Source: Bacteroidales bacterium (GTDB taxonomy: Bacteria > Bacteroidota > Bacteroidia > Bacteroidales > F082). Taken from it: a DNA stretch of 64,000 bases. The translations under genes and the position numbers were made by a program. Shown one piece after another: positions 30,631 to 38,679 of this stretch. The stretch's first letter is position 1, and each line of letters opens with the position of its first letter. The stretch is from positions 124,001 to 188,000 of the forward strand of contig JAFPUN010000021.1 in assembly GCA_017395365.1 (NCBI GenBank), read 5' to 3'. Below the pieces are notes generated by a model, which saw only the letters and a program-made list of their open reading frames with translations, searched no databases and was not told the origin of the DNA.

Positions 30631-31788
30631 ATGGAGAACGAGCGAAACACCGATAGATTAGCGGGTTACATCATCAAACTAGGCGGACTGGCCATTATTT
30701 TAGCTCTATGCCTTTATTTCAAAAATGTCTTGATCTACATCATTGCGGCTTTCGTGGTGTCGCTCATCGGGCGTCCTGTGATGAAGCTGTTGAGGCGTAT
30801 CAAGATTAAGGGGAAGTCGGCACCCGACTGGCTACTGGCTATCCTGACCATCCTGATCATCATCGCGTTTTTTGTCTTGATTGTCACCCAGATGATTCCA
30901 TTGATATCCAACATTATACGCGATGCCTCGGCCTTGGGTAGCACTTCCACTGTTGGTCCCAACCCCATCGAGAAGGTAAACCAATGGCTCATCGGCGTGT
31001 TTCCCAACCTCGACCCCGACTTCGACATTGCGGCACTCCTCATACAGAAAGTCCAGGAGCTGGTCGACTTCGGCAAGGTGGGTGGCATTGTGGGATCGGT
31101 GGCCTCGTTGGTGGTCGACCTCTTCGTCGCCTTGTTCTCCGTGACCTTCATCTCGTTCTTCTTCATCAAGGAAGAGGGGCTTTTCGACCGCATCATCTGT
31201 GCGTTGGTCCCCGACAAGCACGAGCTGACCTTGAACAAGACCTTGAACGAGATCAAGGAACTGCTTTCGCGTTATTTCGTCGGTCTCCTCATCGAGATGA
31301 TTGGTGTGGCCTTGATCGACTTCCTCGGCCTGTGGCTCATCGCCCGCCTCGACTTCAGCTACGCCATCGGCATCGCCTTCATCGCAGGTCTTCTCAATGT
31401 GATTCCTTATGTAGGCCCCATCATCGGTGAGGTCATCGGGGTGGTGTTCGGCATCGTCTTGAAACTCGGTGTGGGGGCAGGCTTGGATGTCAACGTGTGG
31501 GTCTTTGCCCTCATCATCTTGGCCATCATGCTCACGGCCCAGCTCATCGACAACTTCATCTATCAACCGCTCATCTATTCGACGAGCATCAAGGCACATC
31601 CTTTGGAGATCTTCATCGTGTTGCTCATGGCAGGCCACATCGGCGGCACGATCGGGATGCTTGTGGCCATCCCGGCATATACAGTGGTGCGTGTCGTCGC
31701 CATCCGGTTCTTCTACCGTTACAAGATTATTCAACGGTTGGTGCCCGACTTGAGCGAGGAGGATAAGATTATAGAAAACATTGATTGA
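30631..31788 (+). CDS. AI-2E family transporter
   Basis: A 385-residue inner-membrane protein with about eight helices and the family hallmark GLLNVIPYVGPIIGEVIG near residue 255, then QPLIYSTSIKAHPLEIFIVLL. Members of this family (once called UPF0118) include autoinducer-2 exporters and Na+/H+ antiporters; the substrate cannot be told here. It has its own promoter, is divergent from the lytic transglycosylase and converges on the GNAT gene across a REP-like pair. Confidence 0.92.
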   Translation: MENERNTDRLAGYIIKLGGLAIILALCLYFKNVLIYIIAAFVVSLIGRPVMKLLRRIKIKGKSAPDWLLAILTILIIIAFFVLIVTQMIPLISNIIRDASALGSTSTVGPNPIEKVNQWLIGVFPNLDPDFDIAALLIQKVQELVDFGKVGGIVGSVASLVVDLFVALFSVTFISFFFIKEEGLFDRIICALVPDKHELTLNKTLNEIKELLSRYFVGLLIEMIGVALIDFLGLWLIARLDFSYAIGIAFIAGLLNVIPYVGPIIGEVIGVVFGIVLKLGVGAGLDVNVWVFALIILAIMLTAQLIDNFIYQPLIYSTSIKAHPLEIFIVLLMAGHIGGTIGMLVAIPAYTVVRVVAIRFFYRYKIIQRLVPDLSEEDKIIENID

Positions 31789-31825
31789 AAAATTTCCGAT
31801 AGGGGATACAACGCCACCATTAGAC

Positions 31826-31912
31826 CGTCATGGCGGACAAGGATCCGCCATCTCCTGATGAAAAGGGATTGTCCCTTTCTTTAGGAGATCGCGGATCGAG
31901 TCCGCGATGACG
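31826..31912. repeat. Head-to-head REP-like pair between convergent genes
   Basis: CGTCATGGCGGAC...GGATCCGCCATCTCC and its inverted relative GGAGATCGCGGAT...GTCCGCGATGACG face each other around an AAAGGGATTGTCCCTTT centre. The layout equals that of 3925-4010. Confidence 0.7.
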
Positions 31913-31949
31913 GCGAGGGTGTAAAGGTTACTTGCCCTGGAGAAGAATG

Positions 31950-32444
31950 TTATAGTCTTTTCTGGAAGGCCAAACGCTCGTTGCCATCCAAGAGGTGGAT
32001 GATGCCACAATACTGGTAGCCATGCTTTTCCAATCCTTTGCGCATAATGATGTTGGCCTCATGCGTGTCGATGCGGATATTGTGCACTTGGCTTTCGCAA
32101 TAGTCCAAAAGCGCGTCCAAGATGCCATGCGAGCCAGGCGTGCTAGCGATGCGGTGGATGACATAGTAGGGCTCGTCATCCAGCCATTGACCGTCATAGA
32201 TGACATTGTAAGTCACCTCGGGGCTGGGCAACAGGGCGAATGTGCCGACCACTTCTCCCCTCTCGTCCAGCATGACATGACTGCCGCCCAATTCGATGTC
32301 TTTCCTAAACATATCATCGCGGGGATAGCCCTCGGGCCACTGAAAGGTGTTGCCATAGCTGCGCATGATTTCGCGCGCTTGGTCGCGAAGGTTGAGGATG
32401 ATGGGCAGGTCGGCCAAAGTCGATTTGCGGATGGTGTAACTCAT
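31950..32444 (-). CDS. GNAT-family N-acetyltransferase
   Basis: A 164-residue single-domain GNAT: IRKSTLADLPIILNLRDQAR at the start, beta strands with HVMLDERGEVVGTFAL, and IDTHEANIIMRKGLEKHGYQYCG with the usual Asn and Tyr of the C-terminal part. The central acetyl-CoA loop is weak (ASTPGSHGILDALL). The substrate is unknown. It overlaps ybaK by 4 bases, so both are translated from one mRNA. Confidence 0.85.
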   Translation of the reverse strand: MSYTIRKSTLADLPIILNLRDQAREIMRSYGNTFQWPEGYPRDDMFRKDIELGGSHVMLDERGEVVGTFALLPSPEVTYNVIYDGQWLDDEPYYVIHRIASTPGSHGILDALLDYCESQVHNIRIDTHEANIIMRKGLEKHGYQYCGIIHLLDGNERLAFQKRL

Positions 32445-32938
32445 TTCTGCCCCAATTCAAAGATGGTCAAATCGGCGATGGTCATGTCCACCACCTGAAT
32501 CAAGTCCATGGGATTGAGCTTGAACTGCAAGCCCCGCACACCCGCGCTGACATAGATGTAGTCAAACAATTCGCAGGTCTCGTGGATGAAGGTAGGAAAT
32601 TGTTTCTTCATGCCCACGGGCGAACAACCGCCACGAATGTAACCTGTAAGTGGCAACAATTCCTTCATCGGGATGAGGTCGCAGCTTTTGTTGCCCGTGG
32701 CCTTGGCGGTCTTCTTCAGGTCAAGCTCGTCGTTGCCTGGGATGACGCAGACGAAATACCCGATCTTATCGCCTTTCAGCACCAAGGTCTTGAACACTTG
32801 GTCGATGTCCTCGCCCAACTGGTCGGCGATATGCTGCGCACCGAGGTCGTTCTCGTCCACCTCGTAGGGTATCAGTTCATAGGCAATCCCCTTCTGGTCG
32901 AGGATGCGACAGGCGTTGGTTTTGTTGATTTTAGCCAT
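32441..32938 (-). CDS. ybaK: YbaK/EbsC-type Cys-tRNA(Pro) deacylase
   Basis: YbaK hydrolyses cysteine mischarged on tRNA-Pro. The 165-residue protein has the fold signatures KTNACRILDQKGIAYELIPYE, DQVFKTLVLKGDKIGYFVC with the catalytic Lys, and YIRGGCSPVGMKK. The start MAKINKTNA at 32938 matches family members; a second ATG two codons upstream (32944) is equally readable. A terminator-like hairpin of the upstream gene ends right at these codons. It overlaps the GNAT gene by 4 bases. Confidence 0.92.
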   Translation of the reverse strand: MAKINKTNACRILDQKGIAYELIPYEVDENDLGAQHIADQLGEDIDQVFKTLVLKGDKIGYFVCVIPGNDELDLKKTAKATGNKSCDLIPMKELLPLTGYIRGGCSPVGMKKQFPTFIHETCELFDYIYVSAGVRGLQFKLNPMDLIQVVDMTIADLTIFELGQK

Positions 32939-32947
32939 TAGCATAAA

Positions 32948-32976
32948 AACCGGCGGAGCCAGTCGCCCCACCGGTT
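32948..32976 (-). terminator. Intrinsic terminator-like hairpin after the lipoprotein gene
   Basis: On the minus strand the stem AACCGG/CCGGTT, with further G-C pairs inside, is followed by five T residues. It lies 17 bases after the lipoprotein stop and right before the ybaK start codon. Confidence 0.6.
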
Positions 32977-32993
32977 CTTTTCATTTACTATTT

Positions 32994-33764
32994 TTACTTG
33001 CCCAGAGCTTTCAATATAGCCTTAAAGCTTTCGGCTTTCACTTTAGATTCTTCTTCGGTATAGTTAGTATAGACAACCATCAAGAATTCGCCTTCAACAC
33101 TTTGCGATCCGATGAGCATCGAGGTTTCTTCCAAAGACAGGGCGTTGATATAAATCTTCATACCTTCCTGTTCCTGGACAAACAGGTATCTCTCCCCAAG
33201 GAATGTATCCAACTCCTCTTCAAAGCTCGTTTCCAAGATGACAGCATAGTCGGTCACGAGGTCTTCCTCGTCAAACATAACCATTAACATCGTGGTGTTC
33301 TCTGAATAGTCGCCGAATCCCAAGATGTCATCTTCTTCAACAACCGGCTCACCAAATATTCCGATAATGGAATCCTTTGACATGCCGATTTCGATTTCGG
33401 GTTCGGGATACAGGTTGCTTACCGGCTCAATCGTCACCTCAAAGGTTTTAGAGTCACCTTCCGCCTCAAGGTTGATGGTAGTGGCGCCCACAAAATTCGC
33501 AGTCACCAGACCTTCTTCTGATACCGTTGCATAGTACTCATTCTCACTTGAATAAGTGATGGGAAACTCGCACTCGGCTTGAATCTGGCAGGTATCACCA
33601 CTATGCAGGACAACTGAAGTTTCTTCGAGTGTAATCACAGCCTCCACTTCCGGATTGGGCTCGGGCTCCGGCTCTGGGGTAGGATCGTCGGTATTTAGCC
33701 ATCCCTGACACCCCATGAATGAAAAGGCCAGCATGGCCAATAAGACTAATGAGAGTTTTTTCAT
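32994..33764 (-). CDS. Lipoprotein with an Ig-like (Big2-type) domain
   Basis: A lipoprotein signal (AFSFMGC, lipid-attached Cys19) is followed by a Pro/Glu repeat linker (TPEPEPEPNPE). A bacterial Ig-like domain follows at about residues 43-115 (VVLHSGDTCQIQAECEF, VTANFVGATTINLEAEG). The C-terminal 140 residues (IGMSKDSIIGIFGEPVVEED and so on) are acidic and of unknown fold. The protein is probably periplasmic-facing or surface-exposed. It lies 45 bases downstream of purL's coding strand neighbour order: transcription runs from this gene towards ybaK, with purL ending after it on the minus strand is not the case; rather, purL is upstream of it. Function unknown. Confidence 0.7.
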   Translation of the reverse strand: MKKLSLVLLAMLAFSFMGCQGWLNTDDPTPEPEPEPNPEVEAVITLEETSVVLHSGDTCQIQAECEFPITYSSENEYYATVSEEGLVTANFVGATTINLEAEGDSKTFEVTIEPVSNLYPEPEIEIGMSKDSIIGIFGEPVVEEDDILGFGDYSENTTMLMVMFDEEDLVTDYAVILETSFEEELDTFLGERYLFVQEQEGMKIYINALSLEETSMLIGSQSVEGEFLMVVYTNYTEEESKVKAESFKAILKALGK

Positions 33765-33809
33765 AAGCTTTCCCTTTCTAATTATAGTTGAACTTGTAAT
33801 TGATTGGTC

Positions 33810-36800
33810 TTATTTCTTGTTCTCCTCAACCCACTTACGGGCATTCACGAAAGCCTCCATCCAAGGCGACACTTCATCGTTCTTGCGATCTTCAGGATAA
33901 TAGGCCCACTGCCAGGGCAGGAAAGCGCGCTCGAGGTGCGGCATCATGGCGAGATGGCGACCGTCGTTGGAGCAGACTGCAGCCGTCGACCAGTCGCTGC
34001 CGTTGGGGTTGCCCGGGTATTCGTCCTGACCGTAAGTCATCACGATCTTATATTGGTCACGATAGCAAGGGAAGTAGAAACGACCCTCGCCGTGGGCAAT
34101 CCATACGCCAAGGCGGCGGCCCGACAACGACTTGAGCATCACACTCTCGTTCTGGCCGATCTCCACATTGAGGAAGCCCGACTCGAACTTATGCGAGTCA
34201 TTGTGCATCATCACGGGATGTTCTTCATGGTCGGGATAGAGCAGGTCGAGTTCCATCATCAGCTGGCAGCCGTTGCACACGCCAAGGCTGAGGGTGTCCT
34301 CACGGGCATAGAAGTCATCCAAGGCCTTCTTGGCTTTCTTGTTGTAGAGGAAGGCGCCCGCCCAGCCTTTGGCCGAACCGAGCACATCGGAGTTGGAGAA
34401 ACCACCCACGAAAGCGATCATATTGACATCGGTCAAGTCTTCGCGGCCTGTGGCGAGGTCGGTCATGGTGACATCCTTCACGTCGAAGCCAGCGAGATAA
34501 AGGGCGTAGGCCATCTCACGGTCGCATTGGCAGCCCTTCTCGCGGATGATGGCCGCGTTGATGCCCGTGGGCTTGCGGCGATGCATGTCGATGCCGAGAC
34601 TGGCTGCGGTACCGGTGAAGTTGCGTCCAAAGCTGTAGTGCAGGTACTGTTTCTTGTAGTTCATGAAACGTTCCATGGCCTTGCGCGGACCGCTCTGCTT
34701 GCGATCGAGGAGATATGACGACTTGAACCAAGTGTCGCGCAGCTCGTCGATGTCGAAGATATAGTTGTGGTCGCCGTGTGCGATGTTGATTTGGCGTTTG
34801 GCTTGCGGCTTGCCAATCATCTTGAAGTTGATGCCTAACTCGCGCAGCATGCGGTTGGCGATGCCGTCGTTGGAGACCTGGATGACCACCGAGGGCTTCT
34901 CGCAGAACAACACGGCCATCAGGTCGTCCTTGTCGAAGGCAGTCATGTCGAGGTTCATGCCATAAGTGGTGTTGGCGAAGTTCATTTCCAACAAAGTGGT
35001 GATCAAACCACCTGCCGACACATCGTGACCCGCCAAGACCAAGTTGCTCTCGATGAGCTTTTGGATGGCATCGAAACACTTCTTAAAGTAGTTGACGCTC
35101 TTCACATCAGGCACAGCTTGGCCGATGGCGCCAATGCTCTGGGCAAAGCTGCTACCGCCAAGTTCGAAGCCGTCTTTCGAGAAGTCGATGTAAAGAAGCT
35201 CGGTGTTCTCGTCGGCTTTCATCACAGGGTGCACCACTTGGCGGATATTCGACACCTCGCCGGCAGCGGAGACGATGACCGTACCAGGGGCAACGACCTT
35301 CTCGCCATTAGGATATTTCTGCGTCATGGAGAGGCTGTCCTTACCCGTCGGCACATTGATGCCCAAGGCCACGCAGTAGTCGCTCAAGGCCTTCACGGCC
35401 TCATAGAGGCGGGCTGTCTCGCCTTCCTGCTTGACAGGCCACATCCAGTTGGCGCTCAATGAAACCCCTGCGAGGTTGCCTTCGATGGGGGCCCAAAGAA
35501 TGTTGGTCAAGGCTTCGGAAACCGAGAGACGTGAAGCGGCGGCCGGGTCGATAAGGCCGGCAATCGGGGCGTGACCCAAAGCCGTGGCGATGCCACGCTT
35601 GCCGTTGTAGTCCAAGGCGCTGATGCCGAGGTTGCTCAGCGGCAGCTGCACCTCACCCACGCACTGCTGCTGTGCCACGCGACCGGTCACGGAGCGGTCC
35701 ACCTTGTTGGTGAGCCAGTCCTTACAAGCCACGGCTTCCATTTGCAGCACGTTGTTGAGGTATTTGTGGATGTCGCGTTTGGTATAGCTGATCTTCTTGA
35801 AATGATAGGGCTTCGTCTTGTCGTGCAGAATCGTCTTGGGGGCGCTGCCGAAGAAGTCGGAGATGGCCAAGTCGATGGGGGCCTTGCCTTTCTTGCGGAC
35901 GAAACGGAGGCGTTCGTCACCCGTCACCTCACCCACTTCATAATAAGGGGCACGCTCGCGCTCGGCGGTCTCCTTGATGATGTCCTTGTCCTTCTTGTTG
36001 ACCAAGAGACCCATGCGCTCCTGCGATTCGTTGCCGATGATTTCCTTGTCGGACAGGGTCGGGTCGCCAACGGGCAGGTTGTCGACATACACCACGCCGC
36101 CTGCGTCCTCAATGAGTTCGCTGAGGCAGTTGAGGTGGCCGCCTGCACCGTGGTCATGGATGCTACGGATGGGATTGTCGCTACTCTCTGCCATGGCGCG
36201 GATGACGTTGCTCACACGCTTCTGCATCTCGGGGTTGGCACGCTGCACGGCGTTCAACTCGATGGCGTTGCTGTATTGGCCTGTATCCACGCTCGACACA
36301 GCACCGCCGCCCATACCAATGCGGTAGTTGTCGCCGCCCAGCACGATGATAACATCGCCCTCCTCGGGTTCCAACTTCTTGGCATCCTTCACCTTGGCAA
36401 AACCAATGCCACCGGCTAGCATGATGACCTTGTCGTAGCCCAATGTCTCTTTCTCACTATGCTCAAAGGTCAGCAGACTGCCGTTGATGAGGGGCTGGCC
36501 AAACTTGTTGCCGAAGTCGGAGGCACCATTGGAAGCCTTGATGAGGATCTCTTCCGGGGTCTGATAGAGCCACTTGCGCGGCTCGATGTCCTTCTCCCAT
36601 TCACGGCCTTGCTCCGTGCGGGGATAGGAGGTCATATAGACGGCAGTACCCGCCAGAGGCAGGCTGCCCTGACCACCGGCCAAACGGTCGCGGATCTCAC
36701 CGCCCGTACCAGTGGCAGCGCCGTTGAAAGGCTCCACGGTGGTCGGGAAGTTATGCGTCTCGGCTTTCAGCGAAATCACCGTCTCGATGGGCTTGATTTG

Positions 36801-37499
36801 GAAGGCTGAAGGCTTGTTAGGCTCGGCGGGGGCGAACTGTTCCACCTTGGGACCGAGGATGAAGGCCACATTGTCCTTATAGGCCGACACAAGACGGTTA
36901 GGGTTCATCTTCGAGGTTTTCTTGATGAGGGCAAAGAGCGTGTTGGGCATCTGCTTGCCATCGATGACAAAGGTGCCGTTGAATATTTTATGGCGGCAGT
37001 GTTCGGAGTTGACCTGCGCAAAGCCATACACCTCACTATCAGTCAGTTTACGCCCAATCTTTGCAGATATGCCTTTCAGATACTCCACCTCATCCGAGCT
37101 CATGGCAAGGCCTTCCTGCTCGTTGTAAGCCTCGATGTCATCGATGTATTGCAACGGCTCGGGCTTGCGGTCGACGGTAAACACATTTTGGTCGAGGTTC
37201 TCGTATCGGTTTTGCAGCATTGGGTCGTATGGAGCCTTCTTCGAGTCCACCTTTTGGAACTCCTCAATACGGATGATGCCTTTGATGCCCATGTTTTGGG
37301 TGATTTCGACCGCATTGGTACTCCAAGGCGTGATCATCTCACGGCGCGGGCCGATGAAATGGCCTTTCACCGTGTCTTTTTCAATTTTTTCGGCATTACC
37401 GAAAAGCCAAGTAAGTTTGGAAACGGTTTCCTTAGATAGCTCGGATTTGGAATCAACTGCGATAACCTTCTGATTATCAGATTGGAAAAAGCATATCAT
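33810..37499 (-). CDS. purL: Phosphoribosylformylglycinamidine synthase (large single-chain form)
   Basis: PurL makes FGAM in step 4 of purine synthesis. At 1229 residues it is the long form joining an N-terminal PurS-like region, the synthetase core (LKAETHNFPTTVEPFNGAATG, GGAVSSVDTG and the DHGAGGHLNCLSELIEDAGG block) and a C-terminal glutaminase domain. The glutaminase triad is visible as Cys1075 in LGVCNGCQ, His1188 and Glu1190 in MPHLER. A -7 promoter element lies 33 bases upstream. It is followed after 45 bases by the Ig-like lipoprotein gene, with no clear terminator between. Confidence 0.97.
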   Translation of the reverse strand: MICFFQSDNQKVIAVDSKSELSKETVSKLTWLFGNAEKIEKDTVKGHFIGPRREMITPWSTNAVEITQNMGIKGIIRIEEFQKVDSKKAPYDPMLQNRYENLDQNVFTVDRKPEPLQYIDDIEAYNEQEGLAMSSDEVEYLKGISAKIGRKLTDSEVYGFAQVNSEHCRHKIFNGTFVIDGKQMPNTLFALIKKTSKMNPNRLVSAYKDNVAFILGPKVEQFAPAEPNKPSAFQIKPIETVISLKAETHNFPTTVEPFNGAATGTGGEIRDRLAGGQGSLPLAGTAVYMTSYPRTEQGREWEKDIEPRKWLYQTPEEILIKASNGASDFGNKFGQPLINGSLLTFEHSEKETLGYDKVIMLAGGIGFAKVKDAKKLEPEEGDVIIVLGGDNYRIGMGGGAVSSVDTGQYSNAIELNAVQRANPEMQKRVSNVIRAMAESSDNPIRSIHDHGAGGHLNCLSELIEDAGGVVYVDNLPVGDPTLSDKEIIGNESQERMGLLVNKKDKDIIKETAERERAPYYEVGEVTGDERLRFVRKKGKAPIDLAISDFFGSAPKTILHDKTKPYHFKKISYTKRDIHKYLNNVLQMEAVACKDWLTNKVDRSVTGRVAQQQCVGEVQLPLSNLGISALDYNGKRGIATALGHAPIAGLIDPAAASRLSVSEALTNILWAPIEGNLAGVSLSANWMWPVKQEGETARLYEAVKALSDYCVALGINVPTGKDSLSMTQKYPNGEKVVAPGTVIVSAAGEVSNIRQVVHPVMKADENTELLYIDFSKDGFELGGSSFAQSIGAIGQAVPDVKSVNYFKKCFDAIQKLIESNLVLAGHDVSAGGLITTLLEMNFANTTYGMNLDMTAFDKDDLMAVLFCEKPSVVIQVSNDGIANRMLRELGINFKMIGKPQAKRQINIAHGDHNYIFDIDELRDTWFKSSYLLDRKQSGPRKAMERFMNYKKQYLHYSFGRNFTGTAASLGIDMHRRKPTGINAAIIREKGCQCDREMAYALYLAGFDVKDVTMTDLATGREDLTDVNMIAFVGGFSNSDVLGSAKGWAGAFLYNKKAKKALDDFYAREDTLSLGVCNGCQLMMELDLLYPDHEEHPVMMHNDSHKFESGFLNVEIGQNESVMLKSLSGRRLGVWIAHGEGRFYFPCYRDQYKIVMTYGQDEYPGNPNGSDWSTAAVCSNDGRHLAMMPHLERAFLPWQWAYYPEDRKNDEVSPWMEAFVNARKWVEENKK

Positions 37500-37531
37500 A
37501 AGTGCAAAGATTTATGCATAAAACAATGGCG

Positions 37532-37539
37532 CAAAGATA
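37532..37539 (-). promoter_or_regulatory. -7 promoter element of purL
   Basis: The minus strand reads TATCTTTG, between the upstream terminator and the purL start. No PurR-like operator or purine riboswitch was recognised. Confidence 0.6.
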
Positions 37540-37592
37540 GGGTTTTTATTTGAAAAAATCTCTTTTGAATCAGCATGAAACAACAAAAAAAA

Positions 37593-37622
37593 AATCCCCG
37601 TCTCGCCATCGAAACAGAGATT
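37593..37622 (-). terminator. Intrinsic terminator of the T9SS thiol-protein genes
   Basis: On the minus strand 13 consecutive pairs (with G-U allowed) form around the loop ATGG, followed by about ten T residues. It lies 26 bases after the stop at 37649 and ahead of the purL promoter. Confidence 0.8.
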
Positions 37623-37648
37623 CTTTTGTTTTTTCAACGAGTTAAGGC

Positions 37649-38623
37649 TTACCGCGCCACGACTTTCGCCATCACTTCCTCGCCCCCGTTCTTAGCCTTC
37701 AGGAAATACATACCCTTCGGGCATTGGCCGAGGTCGATGGCTGATTGTCCTTCGTGACGGTTCTCGTAGACCTTACGGCCCGTGATGTCATAGACCTCCA
37801 CGTCCCACTGGCCTTCGCCGAGGTTGAGGTTGAAAGAACCGTTGGAGGGGTTGGGATAAACAGCATCCGTCACCGTTTCCATGTCGAGGACATCGGCCAA
37901 CGAAGCCTCAAACATCACCGCCTGATAGACTTCCTTGTTACCAGTGTGATCCTGTACCCAAGCCACCAGTTGGCAGTCCTCGAGAGGATAGTTGATTTCA
38001 AACTTCTCCTCGAAATCCATCACCGGGCCTGCGAAAGGTGTTCCCTCGTGCGTCGGAATCATGTCGCGCACGTTCCAGTTGACGTACTCACCGCCACCCC
38101 ATGAATAAGGGATATGACTTTGGGTGAGGACAACGAACAGTCGCACGTCGCTACCATTGCAATCGCCCACTTGCTCCACATGGCATTTCACGGTATACAA
38201 ATTGTCACCGTTAGCCTCCAGTTCCATGGCAATGGTGAACGGACTCGTCTTGGCTATTTCCTGCTCATAGTACGGTTGATAATACATGTAATTCATTCCT
38301 GGGGAACCGCCAGGAAGGCTGATGGAGCCGTCCATGAACAAAGTGGGATAGCCCATGGCGCTGTAATAGGAAACACGGGCGGCCACTTCATCATTAGTCA
38401 GTTCCGGAACGGAATAGGAAGGAGCCTGATAGCATACCGGAGCGATAAGAAGACCATCGGCCAACATCTCTTCGATGGCTTCGTCGGCGGCTGGGCAGTT
38501 GCCACAGTGCACTCCCGTCATCAGTTCGAAAAGCACGCATTCGCGCGCCACGTTCTTGGTTTGGGCAAACATCGCAGGCATGGCAAGCATGGCGGCGATG
38601 AGTAAAAAGAGGTTTTTCTTCAT
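37649..38623 (-). CDS. T9SS-exported Omp28-like protein with CGNC motif
   Basis: A signal peptide (1-20, PAMFAQ) is followed by an Omp28/thioredoxin-like domain: FELMTGVHCGNCPAADEAI with Cys40 and Cys43, then a GYPTLFMDG thioredoxin-type cis-Pro segment. The last 80 or so residues form a type A T9SS sorting domain (VYPNPSNGSFNLNLGEGQW, KVYENRHEGQSAIDLGQ, KGMYFLKAKNGGEEVMAKVV). The protein is expected on the cell surface or released. It lies 56 bases downstream of a related larger gene and ends at a strong terminator. Omp28 proteins have no agreed function. Confidence 0.85.
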   Translation of the reverse strand: MKKNLFLLIAAMLAMPAMFAQTKNVARECVLFELMTGVHCGNCPAADEAIEEMLADGLLIAPVCYQAPSYSVPELTNDEVAARVSYYSAMGYPTLFMDGSISLPGGSPGMNYMYYQPYYEQEIAKTSPFTIAMELEANGDNLYTVKCHVEQVGDCNGSDVRLFVVLTQSHIPYSWGGGEYVNWNVRDMIPTHEGTPFAGPVMDFEEKFEINYPLEDCQLVAWVQDHTGNKEVYQAVMFEASLADVLDMETVTDAVYPNPSNGSFNLNLGEGQWDVEVYDITGRKVYENRHEGQSAIDLGQCPKGMYFLKAKNGGEEVMAKVVAR

Positions 38624-38679
38624 TTTTGTAAAGTTTAAATTAGTAGCAATTTATTTTATTGTTTGCTTGAATATTCAGA

